NCBI GenBank assembly: GCA_016195325.1
Contig: JACPZX010000011.1
Coordinates: 1-64,000 of the forward strand
DNA length: 64,000 bases
DNA from: Acidobacteriota bacterium
Lineage (GTDB): Bacteria > Acidobacteriota > Polarisedimenticolia > JACPZX01
Reading direction: 5' to 3'
Every line of letters starts with the position of its first letter. Positions within the stretch are counted from its first letter, which is position 1. Below are positions 25,293 to 35,300 of this stretch, piece after piece. The position numbers and the translations under genes are program-made. Under the pieces are notes generated by a model. The model did not search any database. It saw only the letters and a program-made list of their open reading frames with translations, and was not told the DNA's origin.

Positions 25293-25855
25293 CCTGGATC
25301 AGGACCGTGCCCATGCTCGAGGCGAGCGAGGAGTTGAAGGCCGCCCGGGAGGCGCAGCGGAAGCTCTACCCGAAGGAGTACGAGACGCCCGTCCATCCGA
25401 CCGGCGACGGGAGCTCCGAGATCGTCGCGTCCCACTCGCTGATCCCGGAGGCGCTCCATCACGCCTTCGCGACCTTCGGCGCGCTGATGTCTCCTGACCT
25501 GCCGCTGACGCGCCGCCAGCACGAGATGATCACGACGGTCGTCTCCGCGACCAACCGGTGCCATTACTGAATCGAGTCCCACGCAGAGTTTCTGCGTCGC
25601 GTGACGATGGACGAAAAGCTGGTGGCGGCGGTCCAGAGGGACTTCCGGACGGCGGAGATCTCCGCGCAGGACCGGGCGATGCTCGAGTACGTCGAGACGC
25701 TCACGGTGGACGCGACGCGCATCGGGAGGGACGACCACGAGAGGCTGCGCGCCGCCGGTTTCGACGACAGGGGGATTCTGCAAATCACCCTGATCGCCTC
25801 GTGGTTCAACTACATCAATCGCGTCGCCGACGCGCTCGGCGTCGGCCGGGACTAG
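25289..25855 (+). CDS. AhpD-like peroxidase-related enzyme, predicted selenoprotein (UGA = Sec)
   Basis: The frame starts at ATG 25289 inside the permease stop and continues to TAG 25853-25855, giving 188 residues if TGA 25568-25570 is read through. Before the TGA: ...[19 protein letters not shown]; after it: [21 protein letters not shown]. In the carboxymuconolactone decarboxylase/AhpD family this site is CxxC with a downstream His, so TGA sits exactly at the second redox Cys, giving C-H-Y-U-I-E-S-H. Both halves are well conserved and neither is complete alone. A SECIS-like hairpin lies just downstream. The enzyme should reduce peroxides with a thiol/selenol pair. Sec synthesis genes are not in the window. 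Confidence 0.82.
25581..25597 (+). promoter_or_regulatory. Bacterial SECIS-like hairpin of the AhpD selenoprotein gene
   Basis: ACGCAG (25581-25586) pairs perfectly with CTGCGT (25592-25597) around the loop AGTTT. The loop starts 17 bases after the TGA and has G at its second position. This agrees with what is known of bacterial SECIS elements: a hairpin inside the coding region about 16-37 bases from the UGA and a G among the first two loop bases. Confidence 0.72.
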
Positions 25856-25866
25856 CCGCGCCCTCG

Positions 25867-25907
25867 GGCGGACCGGCCTCATAGACGCTACGCGTCTTCG
25901 GTCCGCC
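25867..25907 (+). terminator. Long hairpin after the selenoprotein gene
   Basis: GGCGGACCG (25867-25875) pairs with CGGTCCGCC (25899-25907), and inside it AGACGC pairs with GCGTCT around TAC. There is no T tract, so it may be a terminator or an mRNA-stabilising structure. The rest of the gap to 26076 shows nothing further recognisable. Confidence 0.5.
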
Positions 25908-26076
25908 GATCGTAACTCCTCCTCATCGGCGAGGTCCGGGTCGAGTCCCTCCATTCCACCTCCATTAAGAATGTGAAGCTTCGGTGTCACTCCGCGCGGC
26001 GAAAGCTCTGGCCCGCGGCTTGCTGATGCTCACGCACTCTGCGTCCGTCTTCCCCTTCGACAACTGGAGATTCGAC

Positions 26077-28716
26077 ATGATGTTCCCGCGTCCGTCGCTC
26101 ATGGCGACAATCGTTCTGGCCATCGCTCTGTCTGCCGCACCGTCGCAGGCCGCCGAGTCCGCGGATGCGACGCTCACAGGCGTCGTGCGCAGCCCCGCGA
26201 AGGCCCCGATCGCCGGCGCCACCGTGACCGCCACGAACCAGGCGACGAAGGCCTCGCAGACCGCGACCACCGGTGCCGACGGCAGCTACACCCTCTCGCT
26301 CCCGCCGGGCTCGTACAGCGTGAAGGCGGCGGCGTCCGGCTTCCGTGTGGAAGCGCGCCCGGCCGACGTGGCCGCGGGCGCTCCGGGCCATCTCGATTTC
26401 TCGCTGGACCCGATGCTGAGCGAGGTGGTCACCGTCACCGCCATGAAGCGCGAGACGGCTGCCATCGACGCGCCCATCTCGGTCGCGACGCGCACGGAGC
26501 AGGAGATTCGGGATCACGGGGTCGAGAACATCGAGGGGCTGGCCGCGGACGTCCCGGGCTTCACCGTGCAGAGCCTGGGCCCCGGTCAGAGCCAGGTCGC
26601 GATGCGCGGCGTCTCCGCCGGCCAGATCGCGCGCGACCAGCCCGGCGTGAAGGAGCAGGTCGGCATCTACCTGGACGAGTCGCCCGTCTCCCTCTCGCTC
26701 TTCACCCCCGACCTGGACCTGGTCGACGTGAACCGCGTGGAGGTGCTGCGGGGGCCGCAGGGAACCCTGTTCGGCTCCGGCTCGGTGACCGGGACCGTCC
26801 GCTACGTCACGAACCAGCCCCAGCAAGACTCGACCGACGGGTTCGTCGAGCTCGGGGGAGGCCTCGTCGAAGACGGGAGCGGGACCGGCGACATCAAGGC
26901 CGGCGTCAACGTGCCTCTGGGGCACACGGTCGCCGCGCGCGTCGTCGGGTACTACACCCATCTCTCCGGGTTCACCGACGCGGTCCAGCCCAACCTGAGC
27001 GTGGATCGGAACGTCAACGACGGCTTCCGCAAGGGCGCGCGGGCGGCCATCACGTGGGCTCCGAACGCCGGCTTCTCCATCACGCCGCGCGTCGTCTACC
27101 AGCGGGTCGAGTCGAACGGCTGGAACCTCTCGGACGCCTACAACATCCTCGCCAATCCCTTCACCACCACGCGCCCGCCCGTGGAGCTCGGCAAGCGGCA
27201 GGAGTTCACGCAGCTCGGGGAGCATTTCCAGGACGACTACGTGCTCGCCGATCTCGACCTCCGTTACAACTTCCGCGGCATGACCCTCACGTCGATCACC
27301 TCGTTCATCGACCGGGACATCAACATCGTCCGCGACACCACCGCGCTGACGGCCAGCTTCACGGGCGGCAACATCGGGTTTCCGGAGCCGATCTACACGC
27401 TGAGCTCGCCGCTGTTCGACAACACCCACGGGGAGGACTGGACGCAGGAGCTCCGCCTGTCGGGCGGGCAGAAGCGCGTGCAGTGGTTGGGGGGCGCCTT
27501 CTACAGCCACGCGGTCCGCGACTACGGCCAGAACGTCTCCGTGCCCGGGTTCGAGAATGCGACCGGCATCCCGACCAAGGGGCTTCTCGCCCCAAAGGAC
27601 AGCATCTATTTCTCCCAGCTGGGGTACCACCTCGATCAGATCGCGTTCTTCGGCGAGGGCACGGTCTCGGCGACCCCGCGGTTCAGCGTCACGGGCGGCC
27701 TGCGCTGGTACCACTATGCGGAGGACAAGACGGAGCTGATCGACGGCGTGTTCGGCAACATGGCAGGGAACGGCGTCAACGTGATATCGCTGCCCGGCAC
27801 GACCAGCGCCGACGGCCTGGCGCCGCGCGTGATCGCGACCTACAAGCTGTCGGACGACGCCAACTTCAACGCTCAGATCTCGCGCGGATTCCGCCTGGGC
27901 GGCATCAACGATCCGCTCAACACGGTGCTCTGCTCGCCGCAGGACCTGATCACGTTCGGCGGCCACGACACATGGGACGACGAGAAGGTCTGGAATTACG
28001 AGGTCGGCTACAAGTCGAGCCTCATGGGGGGCAGGGGATCGTTCGACGCTTCCCTGTTCTACATCGACATCCACGACCTCCAGACGACCGTCACGGCGGG
28101 CACCTGCTCGTCGCGTCTGGTCTTCAACGTGCCGCACGCCCGCAGCCAGGGGGTCGAGGTCGCCTTCAAGGCGGCGCCGGCCCACAACTTCGACCTCTCC
28201 GTCTCCGGCAGCTACAACGACTCCGAGATACGCTCGACGCTCACCTCGACCGATCCGAACGGCGTCGTCAGCGTCGTGTCGGGGATCGAGAAGGGGCGGC
28301 GGCTCCCGTCCGTGCCTCAGGTGCAGGTCGCGACCTCCGCCACCTACAAGTTCGACGTGTCGGGGGGCTCGCAGGTGTACGTCACCGGCACCTGGCAGCA
28401 CATCGGCTCGCGCTTCACGCAGGTGGGCGACCAGGACCTCGGCAGGCTCGACCTCACCACGTTCGGGCCGAACACGATCGGTGGTCCACTGACGGCCAAC
28501 GCCTTCAGGTACAACCCGGAGCTGCCGGCCTACGACCTGCTCAATTTCCGCGTGGGCCTGCGGCGCGTGAAGTGGGACATCTCGGCGTACGTGAACAACG
28601 CGACGAACCAGCTGGCCCTCCTGGCGCTGGACCGCGAGCGCGGGACGCTGGCCCGCCTCGGCTACCTGACGAACCAGCCTCGAACCTTCGGCATCACGAC
28701 CCGCTACAACTTCTGA
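26077..28716 (+). CDS. TonB-dependent outer-membrane receptor with CarboxypepD-like domain
   Basis: The 879-residue protein has a signal peptide (MATIVLAIALSAAPSQAA). A carboxypeptidase-regulatory-like domain follows (TLTGVVRSPAKAPIAGATVT, about 28-105), then a plug (about 120-235; VNRVEVLRGPQGTLFGSGSV) and a 22-strand-type barrel ending with Phe (TTRYNF), the usual outer-membrane assembly signal. ATG 26077 has GGAG eight bases upstream; an upstream in-frame start would add 31 residues before the signal peptide and is rejected. It probably imports a siderophore, glycan or other large ligand. No TonB/ExbBD or substrate enzyme is adjacent. Confidence 0.92.
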   Translation: MMFPRPSLMATIVLAIALSAAPSQAAESADATLTGVVRSPAKAPIAGATVTATNQATKASQTATTGADGSYTLSLPPGSYSVKAAASGFRVEARPADVAAGAPGHLDFSLDPMLSEVVTVTAMKRETAAIDAPISVATRTEQEIRDHGVENIEGLAADVPGFTVQSLGPGQSQVAMRGVSAGQIARDQPGVKEQVGIYLDESPVSLSLFTPDLDLVDVNRVEVLRGPQGTLFGSGSVTGTVRYVTNQPQQDSTDGFVELGGGLVEDGSGTGDIKAGVNVPLGHTVAARVVGYYTHLSGFTDAVQPNLSVDRNVNDGFRKGARAAITWAPNAGFSITPRVVYQRVESNGWNLSDAYNILANPFTTTRPPVELGKRQEFTQLGEHFQDDYVLADLDLRYNFRGMTLTSITSFIDRDINIVRDTTALTASFTGGNIGFPEPIYTLSSPLFDNTHGEDWTQELRLSGGQKRVQWLGGAFYSHAVRDYGQNVSVPGFENATGIPTKGLLAPKDSIYFSQLGYHLDQIAFFGEGTVSATPRFSVTGGLRWYHYAEDKTELIDGVFGNMAGNGVNVISLPGTTSADGLAPRVIATYKLSDDANFNAQISRGFRLGGINDPLNTVLCSPQDLITFGGHDTWDDEKVWNYEVGYKSSLMGGRGSFDASLFYIDIHDLQTTVTAGTCSSRLVFNVPHARSQGVEVAFKAAPAHNFDLSVSGSYNDSEIRSTLTSTDPNGVVSVVSGIEKGRRLPSVPQVQVATSATYKFDVSGGSQVYVTGTWQHIGSRFTQVGDQDLGRLDLTTFGPNTIGGPLTANAFRYNPELPAYDLLNFRVGLRRVKWDISAYVNNATNQLALLALDRERGTLARLGYLTNQPRTFGITTRYNF

Positions 28717-28760
28717 GGGGCGCCGGGAGCTCCGCGAGAGGGATCGATGGGTGAAGATCC

Positions 28761-28788
28761 TTGACAGATGAGGATATCCGGGTAATCT
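28761..28788 (+). promoter_or_regulatory. Strong sigma-70-type promoter
   Basis: Consensus TTGACA (28761-28766), 16-base spacer, TAATCT (28783-28788), upstream of the Cys-rich peptide gene at 28847. It is among the best promoter matches in the window. Confidence 0.65.
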
Positions 28789-28846
28789 GGGACACCGCCC
28801 CGCGCTTTCTCGAAGGGGCGTGTCTCGTCCAGACAGAGGTGAATGC

Positions 28847-29149
28847 ATGAACCACGTCCGACACAACGCGCTGATCGCGGGAGCGGCGCTGCTGTTCGTC
28901 GTCGTCGCGGGCCTGGCGGGAGCCAGCGAAGCCGGCCGCGACTACTCCACCTGCATCAAGACCTGCAATGCGGCCAACCAGATCTGCAACGCGCAGTGCA
29001 ACACGGACTGCAAGGACCTGTGCGCCAACGTCACCAGCTGCGTGACGCCCTGCGTCACGAACTGCAAGGCCACCTGCGCGGCCGGGCTGACCGAGTGCAA
29101 GCTGGTCTGCCAGTCGATCAAGAACAATCCGTCACCGACATCGCCCTAG
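28847..29149 (+). CDS. Secreted Cys-rich protein with CxxxC repeats (100 aa)
   Basis: The product has a signal peptide (LIAGAALLFVVVAGLAGA), then a mature chain with Cys in regular CxxxC and CxxC spacings (CIKTCNAANQICNAQCNTDC, CKDLC, CVTPCVTNCKATC, CKLVC), about sixteen in total. The pattern suggests a stack of short disulfide-linked helical hairpins or metal binding. ATG 28847 is preceded by AGAGGTG. A consensus promoter and a strong terminator bracket it as a single-gene transcript, consistent with high expression. I do not recognise the family. Confidence 0.8.
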   Translation: MNHVRHNALIAGAALLFVVVAGLAGASEAGRDYSTCIKTCNAANQICNAQCNTDCKDLCANVTSCVTPCVTNCKATCAAGLTECKLVCQSIKNNPSPTSP

Positions 29150-29164
29150 GTCTGCTCTCACGAG

Positions 29165-29203
29165 CCCCGAGCCGTCGCCGTCACGGCGAGGCTCGGGGTT
29201 TCC
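29165..29203 (+). terminator. Rho-independent-type terminator
   Basis: CCCCGAGCC (29165-29173) pairs with GGCTCGGGG (29190-29198), with an inner TCGCCG/CGGCGA stem, followed by TTTCC. It ends the Cys-rich protein transcript. Confidence 0.7.
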
Positions 29204-29265
29204 TGCGTTCGGGGGGCGCCGTCCCCCTCACGGTGATTCCGTCAGTCCCGGAGAACAACACCCCC

Positions 29266-30478
29266 ATGCGCCCCCTCGATCCCGAGCTCGAAGCCGCGGT
29301 CCGCGCCCGCGATCTCATGACCGTGCGGAAGAAGCTGGACGACTCGTCGCCGGCCGACATCGCGACGCTTCTCACCGAGGTCTCCGCGGACGATCGCGCG
29401 CTGCTGTTCCGATGCCTACCGCGCCCCCTCGCGACGGCGACGTTCGAGTACCTGTCGCGCGCCACGCAGAGCGGCCTGCTGAAGGCGCTCGCGCACGAGG
29501 ACGTCGCCACGATTCTCAACGCCATGGCCGACGACGACCGGACGATGCTCCTCGAGGAGCTCCCCGGGGCGGCGACGAAGCGGCTGCTGACGCTCCTCAC
29601 GGACGAGGAGCGGGCGGTGGCGGTCAAGCTTCTGGGGTACCCGGAGCGGAGCGTGGGACGGCTGATGACGCCGCACTACGTCGCCGTCCGGCCCAACTGG
29701 TCGGTCCGTCAGGTGCTGGACTACGTTCGCGAGCACGGGCACGACAGCGAGACGCTGAACATGGTCTACGTCATCGACGCCCACGGGGTGCTCGTCGACG
29801 ACATCCGGATGCGGAGCTTCCTCCTCGCGCCGGTGACGAGAGCCGTCTCGGACCTGATGGACCGGCGGTTCGTCGCCCTCGCGGCGACCGACACGCGGGA
29901 GAAGGCGGTTGCCGACTTCCGCCGCGCGGATCTGCCGGCGCTCCCCGTCACGGACTCCCAGGGCGTTCTCATCGGCATCGTCACCGCGGACGACGTCCTC
30001 GACGTCGCCGAGGCCGAGGCGACCCGTGAGATCCAGAAGATCGGAGGATCGGAGGCCCTCGACGAGCCCTACATGGACATCTCGTTCGGCCGCATGGTGA
30101 AGAAGCGGGCCGGGTGGCTCGTCGTCCTCTTCCTGGGCGAGCTGCTGACCGCGACGGCGATGGGCTTCTTCGAGAAGGAGATCGAGCGCGCCGTCGTCCT
30201 GGCGCTCTTCGTGCCCCTCATCATCTCGAGCGGCGGCAACTCCGGCTCGCAGGCCTCGACGCTCGTGATCCGCGCGCTCGCCCTCGGTGAGGTGCTCGCT
30301 CATCGGCATCGTGCTGTGGGGGACGCTCTCCGGCTCGATGCTCCCTTTCATCCTCCGGCGATTGGGGTTCGATCCGGCGACGTCCTCGGCGCCCTTCGTC
30401 GCGACCCTCGTGGACGTCACCGGTCTGGTCATCTACTTCTCGGTCGGGATGCTGATCCTCCACGGGACGCTGCTCTAG
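29266..30478 (+). pseudogene. mgtE: MgtE-type magnesium transporter, internal deletion and frameshift
   Basis: From ATG 29266 the frame encodes the MgtE N domain (DDSSPADIATLLTEVSADDR), two CBS domains (about 135-255) and the first membrane helix plus the conserved [20 protein letters not shown] (about 320-339). It then loses homology. The C-terminal family sequence resumes one frame over at about 30287 ([19 protein letters not shown] ... [20 protein letters not shown]) and ends at TAG 30476-30478. Roughly 60 codons that normally encode the middle helices are missing at the join near 30285-30300. The pore cannot form. A short-repeat deletion or an assembly collapse would explain it. Confidence 0.75.
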
Positions 30479-30660
30479 GCGCGCGCTCTGCCGGCTCCGG
30501 ATAATCGGTCACATCGATCCGGTCGCTCCCCACTCGGAGTTGGTGAGCTCCGCGCTGTTTCACGGAACCCCGCTCGTGGCACGGAGAACATCGAGATGGC
30601 CTGTTCATGTCGGTGGTCGTATTCTCATCCAGCGCGTCGTCCGCATGACAAGGAGGGACT

Positions 30661-32145
30661 ATGAGAGCGATGCGTCCGGTGGGATCCATGCTCGCGGTCG
30701 TGGCCGTTCTCGGCTTCGGTTGGGGGGTGGCGCGGGCGAACTGTCGCCACATCTTCGGCGGCGAGGCGATCTTCCAGTGCGCGGGGACCGCCTGGTTCGA
30801 TCCGGCCCCCTTCCCCGTCACCTTCGACCCGAACGAGGTCCCCACGAACATCACGGCGGTCTTCTGGCAGGTGGGGTTCGGGAACCAGACTCTCAACGAC
30901 GCGTCGGGGACCGCGGGGACGGGTATCGGGGCTGGCGGCGAGTTCAACGGAAACGATCAGGGGAACTGGAAGCCGGAGCTGCGCGACGCGCACGCGTTTC
31001 TCGCCCCGCTCTTCACGAACGCGCCAGGGCCGGGGTCCGTCTGCCTCCGGAGCAACAACTGGGGCAACACCGGCATCGACGGATGCGTCGACAACCCGCG
31101 TGACGCCGCGCTGCCGGACACCTTTGACGGCTTCCTGAACCCGCTCTTCGACGTGCAGGTCTGGACCGACAGCGGACATACGGATTTCGTTCCGAGCGGC
31201 CGCTGGATCCAGGACTCGCCGATGATGGTCCTTCTGCGCGAGGGAACGGGGAATTACTTCGCGGTCGCGGCGGTCTCCACGCTGCAGCGAACGGTCCTCA
31301 GTGGCGTCCGCCCGGGCTTCTACGATTTCACGGACGTGTCGACCGGACAGGTCAACCCGATCACCGGGGCGGGAAACGTCGTCCCGTGGCAGTCGGTCCC
31401 CGGGGTCAAGGGGACGGCCGATCCCCTCGGCCTCGTCCGCGGGGTGGGATCGGATCCGAACGACGTGCCGAACGGCCGGAACGTGCTGCTCGGCTGGAAC
31501 GACGCCGTCATCTACTCCGACAACGCCACGCGCCCCTCGACGAACGCCACCGTCTCGGGCGGGATGGGGACGGCCGAGGTGGGGCCGCTGGTCCGGTACG
31601 TCGTCGAGTCGCAGACACCGGTCGATCCCAACAACCCCATCGGTTCGCTCAACCCGAGCGGGTGGAGCGCGGCCGAAACGCATCACAATCCGGACAACTC
31701 GGCGCTGATTCACGTCCCCGCCGGCACGTGCGTCAGGCTCCACACGTACTTCGGCCACGAGCCGGACACCTCGACGGTCTCCGTCGCCAACTGCCGCCTC
31801 GGTCACTGCGGCGACCTCGGCTACGACGTCGCGTCGCCTCCCTCCTGCATCGCCGCACCCCTCGCCTCGGAGACGCCGATCGATCTGACGGCTGTCCGCC
31901 TGCGAACCGGGGTCGTGTCGATCTCGTGGAAGGGGTCGGGCGAGATCACGACCACGTCCTACCGGATCGAGTCGGTCGGCAAGAGGGGAGTGACGGTCCT
32001 CGGGACGGTCCAGGCGACGGCGACCGGCACCGGGATGGCCGCCAGCTACACCTTCCCGATCAGCATCACGCAGATGAAGGGAGCCCGCACCATCCAGGTC
32101 GTCGCTCTTCCCTCGGGGGCGACGCGGAGCATGATCATCCGGTGA
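30661..32145 (+). CDS. Secreted hypothetical protein with C-terminal FnIII-like domain
   Basis: The 494-residue product has a signal peptide (MLAVVAVLGFGWGVARA) after a good AAGGAGG site. The main body has Cys pairs near both ends and no family I can name. The last 95 residues look like a fibronectin-III-type sandwich (LTAVRLRTGVVSISWKGSGE ... ARTIQVVALPSGATRSMIIR). It is followed by a strong terminator and then another secreted-protein gene, so it is likely monocistronic and extracellular. Confidence 0.65.
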   Translation: MRAMRPVGSMLAVVAVLGFGWGVARANCRHIFGGEAIFQCAGTAWFDPAPFPVTFDPNEVPTNITAVFWQVGFGNQTLNDASGTAGTGIGAGGEFNGNDQGNWKPELRDAHAFLAPLFTNAPGPGSVCLRSNNWGNTGIDGCVDNPRDAALPDTFDGFLNPLFDVQVWTDSGHTDFVPSGRWIQDSPMMVLLREGTGNYFAVAAVSTLQRTVLSGVRPGFYDFTDVSTGQVNPITGAGNVVPWQSVPGVKGTADPLGLVRGVGSDPNDVPNGRNVLLGWNDAVIYSDNATRPSTNATVSGGMGTAEVGPLVRYVVESQTPVDPNNPIGSLNPSGWSAAETHHNPDNSALIHVPAGTCVRLHTYFGHEPDTSTVSVANCRLGHCGDLGYDVASPPSCIAAPLASETPIDLTAVRLRTGVVSISWKGSGEITTTSYRIESVGKRGVTVLGTVQATATGTGMAASYTFPISITQMKGARTIQVVALPSGATRSMIIR

Positions 32146-32179
32146 CGAGCCCGCGTACCTGAAGATTCACGCGAAGATC

Positions 32180-32223
32180 GCCCCGAGTCGGCGCGAAGTT
32201 GGCGCGGCTCGGGGCTTTTTCTT
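32180..32223 (+). terminator. Rho-independent terminator
   Basis: GCCCCGAG (32180-32187) pairs with CTCGGGGC (32209-32216), followed by TTTTTCTTT. This is the clearest intrinsic terminator in the window. Confidence 0.8.
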
Positions 32224-32231
32224 TGCCTCAG

Positions 32232-32255
32232 ATCCCAGCATGTCCATGCTCTGCC
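32232..32255 (+). promoter_or_regulatory. Conserved block with AGCATG-N2-CATGCT palindrome, copy 1
   Basis: The 14-bp inverted repeat AGCATGTCCATGCT is at 32237-32250, within a 24-base block that recurs with one mismatch at 35667-35690. It lies about 100 bases before the beta-helix protein start and just after a terminator, as expected of an operator or upstream promoter element. Confidence 0.55.
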
Positions 32256-32355
32256 GCACCTCGCCGGCCTCCGGTAGTGTTGCGCGTCGAAGGAAACGCG
32301 CCTCGGGGGCTCGGACACTGGCCGCCACCCGAGGGGAGAGAGTGGAGGTCACATC

Positions 32356-35300
32356 ATGCATTCGAACCGAAAGCCGGCTTCGGCCGCGGGCGTTCTCGCG
32401 GCGGCCATGGTCTTCGCGATCCTGTCCACGTCCCCAGCCGACGCCAACACGGTGACCGTCGGCCTCAACAACACCCCGTGCGACGAGACGGCCCTCAGGA
32501 ACGCCATCCTGAACCCGCCGGGGGGCACGGTCAGCTTCAGCTGCGGCGCGGGCCTCGTCTCCATTCCGATCACTCAGCCGATCGCGATCGCCGTCGACAC
32601 CATCATCGACGGCGGAGCCCGGATCAGCATCGACGCGGCTGTTGGGAACGGGCCGGCGTTCCAGGTCTCCTCGAGCGTCTCGCTCAAGCTCGCCGGGCTG
32701 AACGTGAAGTCCTTCAACGCGGGTTCCGGCAACGGCGGCGCCATCGTCAACAACGGCACGCTCACGCTTCAGCAGGTGGGCCTCATCAACAACAACGCGG
32801 GGTCCGGCGGAGCCGTCTACAACACCGGCTCGCTCGTCGCGACCGACTCCACCTGCAGCGGGAACTCGGCCACCAGCGGCGGCGCCGTCTTCAACACGTC
32901 CGGCGCGAGCGCGACGTTCGTGAGCAGCACCTTCAGCGGGAACTCCGCGACGTTCGGCGGAGGTCTCTACAACAACGGCGGCACGGCCGACTTCAACTCC
33001 GTGACGTTCGACCTGAACAGCGGCTTCGCGTTCGGCTCGGGGATCTACAACGCCGGGGCTGCGACATCGGTCGGCGTTCGCAACACCATCGTCGCCCAGG
33101 GCCTGGGGCCGCAGTGCAACGGCCCGATCGTCTCGAACGGCCACAACCTCTCCAGCGACAGCAGCTGCGGCTTCAGCGCCCTCAACAACGATCTGGTCAA
33201 CGTCAATCCGAATCTCGGCCCGCTCCAGAACAACGGAGGCTTCACGAAGACGCATCTGCCGTCGGCGGGAAATCCATTCAGCCCCGCCATCGACGCGGGC
33301 GATCCGAACTGCCCGGCCTTCGATCAACCGGGCAACGCGAGACCCTTCGGCCCCGCCTGCGACGTCGGCGCGGTCGAGAACCAAATCCCGCCGCACGCGT
33401 GGTACGTGTCGACGCTCGGGAGCGACGCGAACACCTGCAATCTGAAGAACACTCCGTGCAAGACGATCAACGGCGCCATCAGCGAAGCTCAGGGGGGGGA
33501 CGCGATCTTCGTCGCCGAGGGCACCTACACGATTCCCAAGAGCCCGCAGGGGGTCCCCGTCGTGGACGTCACCAAGAGCCTGACGATCTCCGGTGCATGG
33601 GATTCGGGCTTCAACACGCAGCCCCAGAAAGCCATGTCCGTGATTGACGGTCAGAAGTATCGGCGCGGCATCACGGTCGAGCCGAGCATCTCGGCCGTGA
33701 TGAGCCGCTTCATCGTCAGGAACGGCTCCCACGGCCTGTACGGAGGGGGAGCCTACGTCGCCGGGTCGTTCACCGGCAGGGAGATGGTCTTCTCGGCCAA
33801 TGCGGCCCCGTACGGCGGCGCGCTCTACGTCGCGAACGCGCCCGCCAATGTCGGCCTCGAGGACAGCGGCGTCTACTTCAACGACGCCAACAGGGGCGGC
33901 GGTCTCTTCCTCGCCGGCGGAAAATCCTTCATGCAGAACGTCACGGTCGCGGAGAATACGGCATGCCTGGATGCCACCGTGTGCGGCGCCGTCGGCGGGG
34001 GCGGGGTCTACATCCAGAGCGGCACCGTGTGGCTGTACTACAGCACCGTCGCCGACAACGTCGGTGAGATGGCGATCGCGCAGGGCATCTACATCGAGAA
34101 CCCCGCGACCGGCTTTGCGATCCTCAACAGCGCCATCCTGTCGAACAACGCCGTGTGCCAGAAGGACATCCTGACGGGGAACTGGTCCCTCAAGAGCGAT
34201 CAGGATTGCAACGCAGGCGTGTCCGGCTTTGGATCGAACGTCGAAGCCGGCAACTCCTGCGGCCTGAACTCGGGGACGAACAAGATCGGCAAGGGGTGCG
34301 ACCTGAATCTGGGACCCGTTTCGATTCTGGGACCCCTGGCCGGCAACGGCGGCCGCAGCTTCACGTACGCGATCATGCCCGGGGATCCGGCTTACGACTA
34401 CGGGCGCGCCGCGGGCCCGCCGAGGGACCAGCGTGGCGTCTCGCGCCCGCAGTTCGCGAACTGGGACTCCGGCGCGTACGAGTGGAACGGGACCACCTTC
34501 TGTCCAAACTGCGCCCAGCCGATCGGCGTCAGGCTCGGGGGTCTTCAGGGGATGAGCCTCGTGATCGACATCCCCCTGGGAGCGACAGGGTCGATCCCGA
34601 ACCCCCAGGGTCAGTACACGCCGCGAGACGCCCCGTCCCGCGACGAGCCTCTGGGATTCCCGGCGGCCAGCTTCGACGTGCGCCTCTTCGGGCAGAGCCT
34701 CGCGTCGCCGGGTCCGATCGAGGCGACGATGCTCGACATCCCGATGACGCTCACCGCCAGCTTCACGGAGGAGTCCGGCTTCGGGCCGATGCAGCAGGAG
34801 CAGATGAGCTTCGTGCATTACAACCCGGCTTCGGGAGCCTGGGAGCCGCTCCCGACGATGCTTGATCCGGCGATGATGCAGGTCAGCACGCAGACGCCGA
34901 TGCTCGGCGAGTTCGCGCTCGCGCTCGTCGGCGACACCGACGGGGACGGCGTCCCGGACTTCTTCGACAACTGCCGGGGGGTCTCGAACCCCGGCCAGGC
35001 CGACGGCGACCGCGACGGGGTGGGGGACGCCTGCGACTGCGCTCCCACGAACGGGACGGTCTTCGCGCCGCCCGCCGACATCACGAACCTGGACGTCACG
35101 GAGATCGCCGGAGGGGGGCTCCAGTTCACCTGGACCGATCAGGCCCCGACTTCAGGGAGCGGGACGGTCTACGACGTCTTCTCGGGCTCCGCCAACGCGC
35201 TCCGGCCCGGGGGGAGCTTCGCCACCGGAAGCTGCGCTCTCGACAACCTGACGACCCCTTCGTTCACGTACAATAATCCGGGTCCGACCCAGGGCCAGGC

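Noticed and set aside
25921-25972. tRNA-like 3' end (GGTCCGGGTCGAGTCC ... CACCTCCA)
   Set aside because: The T arm does not pair correctly and no acceptor, D or anticodon arms can be found upstream.
25984-26076. Upstream start of the TonB receptor giving 31 extra residues
   Set aside because: It would place a polar stretch before the signal peptide, while ATG 26077 has a ribosome-binding site and a direct leader.
25987-28866. Long minus-strand ORF opposite the TonB-dependent receptor
   Set aside because: The plus strand encodes a complete receptor with signal peptide, plug and terminal Phe; the antisense frame has only low-complexity basic/acidic composition.
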